Of a stretch of 9,479 nt of DNA, positions 5,562 through 9,479 are shown piece by piece. The stretch comes from Gemmatimonadota bacterium. GTDB lineage: Bacteria > Gemmatimonadota > Gemmatimonadetes > Longimicrobiales > Gaopeijiaceae. A program made the translations under genes and the position numbers. Location of the stretch: the NCBI GenBank assembly GCA_030550695.1, contig JAUQOX010000104.1, forward strand, positions 1-9,479, given 5' to 3'. The notes beneath the pieces were generated by a model. That model worked only from the letters and a program-made list of their open reading frames with translations. It was not told the origin of the DNA and did not search any database. How positions within the stretch are numbered: the stretch's first letter is position 1; every line of letters begins with the position of its first letter.

Positions 5562-5807
5562 GCAGGGCGGTCTCTCCTGGTTCGGTGTCCTTGCCCCTCC
5601 GCACCCACCCGGCCTTGGCGGGAGCGGATTCGGCACAATGTGGGGGAAAGAGAAGCCCGGAAGGCTCAAAAAGCAACGGGGGGAGATCCCGGGGGCCAGG
5701 CATCGCGTCGTCCAAGCTCGGCGGCGGGACCACGACCGCCCGCTCCGGAGCTTCTGCGGAAAAGGCCCCGGCCCCGCCACCGGGGGGCGGCAGGGCCGGG
5801 CAGGGTA
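5562..5807. other. Intergenic region upstream of infA
   Basis: These 246 bp separate the infA start from the hairpin after the TonB receptor gene. They hold the infA ribosome site (5571-5578) and a 10-bp palindrome gctccggagc near 5743-5752. On the minus strand there is a T-rich patch around 5660-5675 (GTTGCTTTTTGAG) that may belong to the infA promoter. I could not assign convincing -35/-10 boxes. No gene was found here. Confidence 0.4.
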
Positions 5808-5854
5808 GGCTTGGCGACCTCCTTCGGGATCACCCGAAGGAGACCGGCCAAGCC
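5808..5854 (-). terminator. Long interrupted hairpin just after the TonB receptor stop codon
   Basis: Two perfect stems are stacked: ggcttggc (5808-5815) with gccaagcc (5847-5854), and ctccttcggg (5819-5828) with cccgaaggag (5833-5842) around the 4-nt loop atca. A short internal loop (3 and 4 nt) separates them. The element begins one base after the receptor's TGA, the position expected of a terminator or mRNA 3'-end stabiliser. There is no U-tract after it on the minus strand, so termination would be Rho-independent of the U-less kind, or the hairpin protects the message from 3' exonucleases. Confidence 0.65.
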
Positions 5855-5855
5855 G

Positions 5856-8800
5856 TCAGTTGAACCGATACCGCAACGAGACCTGGATCCGGTACACGTC
5901 TCCCAGGCCGGCGGTGGGCTCGAAGGTCTTGGAGATCAGATCTCCGCCCGTGGTGATCGTGCGGAGCCGGTATTGGGCCCGACCCTGGGCATCGGCCGGA
6001 GCCCCGGTGGGGACGATGAGGGGTTGGGTGGTGACGAACCGCTTTCCTACGCCCCACTCTTTGTTCAGGAGGTTCAGGAAGTTCAGCACGTCGGCCCGGA
6101 TCTCCACCCCGTTCCGGTTGCCGGCGATGTTGCGGAAGATTTCCTGGGACACGGAGAAGTCCATGGTGGTGACCATGGGCATCATGACGGCGCCCCGCTC
6201 GGCGTACTTGCCCCGGTTCTTCCGCAGGTACTTGTCCTGCTGGATGAACTTCTCCCAAGCCTCGGCCTGCTCCTCCGCCGTATAGGTGCGGCCGCCCGCC
6301 GTATAGGTCTGGAAATTCATCTCGCTCTTGTCCTTCGGAATATAGATCAGGTCGTTGCTGGTGCCCCCGTCGCCGTTGAGGTCGCCGGCAAAGGTATAGC
6401 TGGCGTTCCCCCAGGTCCGCCGCTCCACGAAAAGGGAGAGGGTGGTGGCCCCCACGTCGAAGAACTCCCGCCGGTAGGTGAGCGCCCCGAAGATCCGGTG
6501 GCCCTGATGGTTGGAGGAGTAGCCCAGACCAGGCTTGTTGGGGTCACCGGCATGGGGGTTGTTGTTCCAGGACCCGAAGGCGATGGAGCCGGGATCCACC
6601 GTGTTCTTGGACTCTCCGTAGCTGTAGGCCACCTTGGCAAACAGCCCGTCGGCCATGGGCCGCTCCAACGAGGCGCTGAAGTTCCACGACCGCCCGATGT
6701 TCTGGTTCTTGAGGACAACGGCGCTGGTGATCTTGGAGTTCAGCCGGTTGCTGCTCACCCAACGGGGGCGGTTGTCGGGGCCCGTGAAACGGGCGGTGGG
6801 AGGCGCCAGGTTGGCGTTGATGTAGTAGATGCCGTTCACGTCGCGGTTGTAGACGAACTCCACCGTGCCGAAGAGGTCCCAGGGGAGCTGGCGATCCACC
6901 GCCACGTTGGTCCGCCAGACCTGGGGGAACTTGAAGTCCGGCGTGGTGAGGGCCAGCTCATAGCTCGCCGCCGGTGCTCCGGTGACCGTCGTGGGCTTGT
7001 AGCGGTTGGGATCGGGGTGGAAGGGCCGGGCCCGGGTGTTGTCCAACTGCTCGAAGCCCGTAAGGACCCCGTTGTTCCCCACCTGGTTGGAGATCCAGAC
7101 ATAGGCAGGCCGGCCGCTGAAGAGCCCCGTCCCCCCCCGGACCTGGGTGGTCTTGTCGCCGAAGACGTCCCAGTTCACTCCGATTCGGGGCGAGAACAGG
7201 GGGTTGGGGTCCGGAAGCTTGTCCGTGCGGTAGCGGACGATGTTCCGGTTCTCGTCCAGGAAGGTCATGTTGTTGACCTCCCCGTTCTTGAACCCCGTGT
7301 CTCCGAACCAGGGCACGTCCACCCGGGCTCCGATGGTCAGCTTGAGGTTCGGCCGCACCTGCCATTCGTCCTGGGCGTAGATCCCCGCGTAGAGGACCTC
7401 CAGGGGCTGGATGGGCTTCTCCTGGCCGGGGATGTTGCTCCAACGGACCTGAAAGCGCCGCAAAGTCACCGGTGAGGTGGTGCGGTTGGGGTTGGCCAGG
7501 TAGTCCCGGGCGTCCGCGTAGAAATCGTCCAAGGAGTTGTACACGTAAACGCTCTGGGAACCGGGGAAGAAGACGTTCTCCGATTCGTAGCGCTCCACGC
7601 TGAGGCCGAAGGTGTAGCTGTGCTTGCCCCGGAACACGGAGAAGTTGTTTTGGAGCTGGAAGCTCTTGTAGCGGAGCTCGTTGTTGGGGGTGAAGGGCTC
7701 GAAGCCGAAGGAGGTATAGGTGCTTCCGTCCCTCAAGATGTCCACGAAGGGGAACATGGTGCCCCGGGACTTGCGGCTCTCGTCATGGCTGGTGAAGCCC
7801 AGGATGAGCTGGTTGGCCATGTCGGAGCCCACCATGGCGTTCCACTCCCCCACCAGGGAACGGATGTTCTCCATGATCTGATAGTTCGAGTTCTGGAAGT
7901 TCAGAGCCGCCGTGGTGGTCCGCCGGGTACCCCACCCCAGGGAGCTGGAGTTGGAGAGGAGCACGTCCGTGTCGGAATCCAGGTGGACGTAGCGCAGGCT
8001 CACCTTGCTCCGGTCGCTGAGGTTGTAGTCCACCTTGCCCAGGAAGCGGAGGGCCGGGGTTTCGTGGTTATATCCCTGATAGGGGCCCGTCTCGTAGTTG
8101 AAGTTCTGCTTGAGGAACGCCCGCAGGGCGTCCAGGTCACTGGCCAGGACCCGGGTCACGTTGCCGCCCACCGTTTCGCCACCCCGGTTGGCCCGATACG
8201 TCGTGCCCGGTTCGGTAAGCCCGTCCTTCTCGAAGCTGACGAAGAAAAAGAGCTTGTCCTTGACGATGGGCCCCGAAAGCCAGCCCCCCCACTGGGCGTA
8301 GTCGAAGGTGCCGGGGTCTACTTCCGCCTTGCCCGCCTTCGTCCCCACCAGGTCCTGATTCCGGAATTGATGGTAGAAGGAGCCCCGGAACAGGTTCGTG
8401 CCGCTCCGGGTTACCGTGTTGACCCCTGCCCCCACGAAGTTCCCCTGTCGGACGTCATAGGGAGCAATGTTGATCTGGATCTGCTCGATGGCATCGAGGG
8501 AAATGGGGGCCACCCCGGTGCGGTCCCCCGGCTGGCCGGCCAGTCCGAAGGAGTTGTTGAAGTAGGATCCGTCCACCGTGATGTTGTTCAGGCGGTTGTC
8601 CTGCCCGGCGAAGGAGAACCCCGACCGGAACTGGGGAGTGAGGCGCGCGAAGGAAGCCAGCCGGCGGTCGATGGTGGGGAGGTTCTCCAGGACCTGCCGC
8701 TGTACGGCCGTGGCCGCCCCGGTGCGCTCGGAGCTGATGATGGGGTTACGGGTGGCCTCCACGCGAATCCCCTCCAGGGCCACAGCCGCGGTGGCCAGAC

Positions 8801-9131
8801 GGAAGGACACGTCGGTGGCCACACCCAGGTTGAGCATGATCCCTTCTACGGACTGTTCGGCGTACCCGATCATGGAAGCCGTGACCGTGTAGGGCCCCCC
8901 TACCCTCATGCCGGGGATGACGAACCGGCCGTCGGCCCGGGAGATGGCGGAATAGCGGGTGGCCGAGGGGACATGGACGGCGGTGATCACCACATCGGCC
9001 AAGGGCCGCCCCTCCGCATCCACGACCACGCCGTTGATCTGGGAGGTGGTCACGCCCTGGGAGAGGAGCCCCCGGGGCGCCGCCAAAAGGGCGAGGGCGA
9101 GGAAGAGTGTACCCGTGAAGAGACGTTTCAT
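5856..9131 (-). CDS. Oar-like TonB-dependent outer membrane receptor with carboxypeptidase-regulatory-like domain
   Basis: The 1091-residue outer-membrane transporter has this domain order. A signal peptide, MKRLFTGTLFLALALLAAP, probably ends near LLSQ (25). A CarboxypepD_reg-like beta-sandwich (about 31-112) contains INGVVVDAEGRPLADVVIT and ADGRFVIPGMRVGGPYTV. A possible TonB-box-like stretch is ALEGIRVEATR (118-128). The plug (about 135-245) includes LNNITVDGSYFNNSFG and GVNTVTRSGTNLFRGSFYHQF. The remainder is a long beta-barrel rich in aromatic and Asn residues, ending IQVSLRYRFN, a typical last strand for BAM recognition. Length and layout match Oar/SusC-like receptors of Gemmatimonadota, Acidobacteriota and Bacteroidota, which use TonB energy to import oligosaccharides, peptides or metal complexes. 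No SusD-like lipoprotein, TonB/ExbBD or enzyme is adjacent, so the substrate is unknown. The ATG at 9131 has GGAGG (9143-9139) 7 nt upstream, and a long hairpin follows the stop. The gene appears monocistronic and intact. Confidence 0.94.
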   Translation of the reverse strand: MKRLFTGTLFLALALLAAPRGLLSQGVTTSQINGVVVDAEGRPLADVVITAVHVPSATRYSAISRADGRFVIPGMRVGGPYTVTASMIGYAEQSVEGIMLNLGVATDVSFRLATAAVALEGIRVEATRNPIISSERTGAATAVQRQVLENLPTIDRRLASFARLTPQFRSGFSFAGQDNRLNNITVDGSYFNNSFGLAGQPGDRTGVAPISLDAIEQIQINIAPYDVRQGNFVGAGVNTVTRSGTNLFRGSFYHQFRNQDLVGTKAGKAEVDPGTFDYAQWGGWLSGPIVKDKLFFFVSFEKDGLTEPGTTYRANRGGETVGGNVTRVLASDLDALRAFLKQNFNYETGPYQGYNHETPALRFLGKVDYNLSDRSKVSLRYVHLDSDTDVLLSNSSSLGWGTRRTTTAALNFQNSNYQIMENIRSLVGEWNAMVGSDMANQLILGFTSHDESRKSRGTMFPFVDILRDGSTYTSFGFEPFTPNNELRYKSFQLQNNFSVFRGKHSYTFGLSVERYESENVFFPGSQSVYVYNSLDDFYADARDYLANPNRTTSPVTLRRFQVRWSNIPGQEKPIQPLEVLYAGIYAQDEWQVRPNLKLTIGARVDVPWFGDTGFKNGEVNNMTFLDENRNIVRYRTDKLPDPNPLFSPRIGVNWDVFGDKTTQVRGGTGLFSGRPAYVWISNQVGNNGVLTGFEQLDNTRARPFHPDPNRYKPTTVTGAPAASYELALTTPDFKFPQVWRTNVAVDRQLPWDLFGTVEFVYNRDVNGIYYINANLAPPTARFTGPDNRPRWVSSNRLNSKITSAVVLKNQNIGRSWNFSASLERPMADGLFAKVAYSYGESKNTVDPGSIAFGSWNNNPHAGDPNKPGLGYSSNHQGHRIFGALTYRREFFDVGATTLSLFVERRTWGNASYTFAGDLNGDGGTSNDLIYIPKDKSEMNFQTYTAGGRTYTAEEQAEAWEKFIQQDKYLRKNRGKYAERGAVMMPMVTTMDFSVSQEIFRNIAGNRNGVEIRADVLNFLNLLNKEWGVGKRFVTTQPLIVPTGAPADAQGRAQYRLRTITTGGDLISKTFEPTAGLGDVYRIQVSLRYRFN

Positions 9132-9257
9132 GCGGTATCCTCCGGAAGAAGGACAGACAGGGCTCGAGAGCTTCTTCGGCAGCCGCAGGCCCCGGGCACC
9201 AGGTCCCCCCTTCCAGCCCTTCAGGAGCCCGGCCCGGAAACCCCTGCGATGGGCCTC

Positions 9258-9285
9258 AATTTAGGGGGCAGAGGCGGTTTGGAAA
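9258..9285 (-). promoter_or_regulatory. Candidate promoter for the TonB receptor gene
   Basis: On the minus strand TTTCCA (9285-9280) and TAAATT (9263-9258) are 16 bp apart in the 224-bp gap between the PilC-like stop and the receptor start. The TAAATT box is the most AT-rich hexamer there. A start near 9251 would leave a leader of about 120 nt. The rest of the gap shows a 10-bp palindrome ccggatccgg (9340-9349) and no gene. Confidence 0.3.
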
Positions 9286-9355
9286 GCGGTAACGACGGCA
9301 CGGCCAGGTAACGAGACCCCTGCCCTTGGGGGGCCTCCGCCGGATCCGGAACCCC

Positions 9356-9479
9356 CTACCCCTGGACGGCGTTGATCATGTCGAAGATGGGCAGGTACAT
9401 GGACACGATCATCCCCCCCACCACCACCCCCAGCACCACGATCATGATGGGCTCCATGGCGGCCAAGAGGGCCTCCACC
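9356..9479 (-). CDS. pilC: PilC/GspF-type inner membrane protein, C-terminal fragment (runs off right edge)
   Basis: The last 40 codons are visible and end with TAG at 9358-9356. They read VEALLAAMEPIMIVVLGVVV followed by GGMIVSMYLPIFDMINAVQG. This is the highly conserved C-terminus of the T2SS F/PilC family: a Leu/Ile-rich helix with ALLAxxEPIMIVxLG, a glycine-rich membrane segment, and the YLPIFDMIxxVxG ending. The protein is the polytopic platform of the type IV pilus or type II secretion machine, working with the PilB and PilT ATPases at the inner membrane. Pilus and secretion paralogues cannot be separated from 40 residues; MYLPIFDMINAVQG looks PilC-like. The next gene on the strand is the TonB receptor after 224 bp, so this gene probably ends its operon. 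Confidence 0.85.
   Translation of the reverse strand, partial: VEALLAAMEPIMIVVLGVVVGGMIVSMYLPIFDMINAVQG

Noticed and set aside
5562..5780. N-terminal extension of infA to 144 residues
   Set aside because: IF-1 is 71-73 residues in nearly all bacteria and the extension is a Pro/Arg/Ser-rich translation of intergenic DNA.
5475..7475. Plus-strand 666-codon open frame opposite infA and the TonB receptor
   Set aside because: It lies antisense to two clearly conserved genes and its translation is Gly/Val/Pro-rich with no recognisable motif; long antisense frames are expected at this GC content.
7620..9311. Plus-strand 563-codon open frame opposite the N-terminal half of the receptor
   Set aside because: It mirrors the receptor's codons and shows no domain, signal peptide or ribosome site; it is a composition shadow.
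1..9479. CRISPR arrays, tRNA or rRNA genes, insertion sequences, prophage or toxin-antitoxin genes
   Set aside because: No spaced direct repeats, cloverleaf sequences, transposase motifs or terminal inverted repeats were seen on either strand by eye.

Overview
The window is GC-rich chromosomal DNA (roughly two-thirds G+C or more by eye) from a Gram-negative heterotroph. A large Oar-like TonB-dependent receptor with an N-terminal carboxypeptidase-regulatory-like domain, a type IV pilus/type II secretion PilC/GspF-type protein, an IF-1 ending in the usual SPYDLTRGRITYRFK, and a secreted M15-like/LysM protein together suggest Gemmatimonadota or a related outer-membrane phylum. That placement is inference; no rRNA is present.

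Left part (1-2416), all on the minus strand, read right to left: a Mn-type superoxide dismutase; a secreted M15-peptidase-like protein with a C-terminal LysM domain; a flavin reductase-like FMN-binding protein joined to it by an ATGA stop/start overlap; and the first 31 codons of a family 2 glycosyltransferase that starts with TTG and runs off the left edge. A structured inverted-repeat element and an AT-rich promoter-like patch lie between the dismutase and the LysM gene. Cell-wall and redox functions dominate.

Middle (2417-5561): a divergent intergenic region separates sodA from two plus-strand genes, a BtpA/SgcQ-family TIM-barrel protein and a DUF983 zinc-ribbon-like membrane protein. The DUF983 gene overlaps tail to tail by 26 bp with a minus-strand tandem universal stress protein. 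Upstream of that, on the same strand, is a stand-alone infA (IF-1).

Right part (5562-9479): a 1091-residue TonB-dependent receptor on the minus strand, preceded by a good Shine-Dalgarno and followed immediately by a long interrupted hairpin. At the right edge are the last 40 codons of a PilC/GspF gene, also on the minus strand.

I see no rRNA, tRNA, CRISPR array, insertion sequence or phage gene. Most long ORFs opposite or overlapping these genes are GC-driven shadows. I found no clear undescribed multi-gene system. The points most worth a second look are the LysM/flavin reductase coupling with a polyproline start, the structured element at 1618-1666, a small Arg-rich ORF with a strong ribosome binding site, and the BtpA-family gene.
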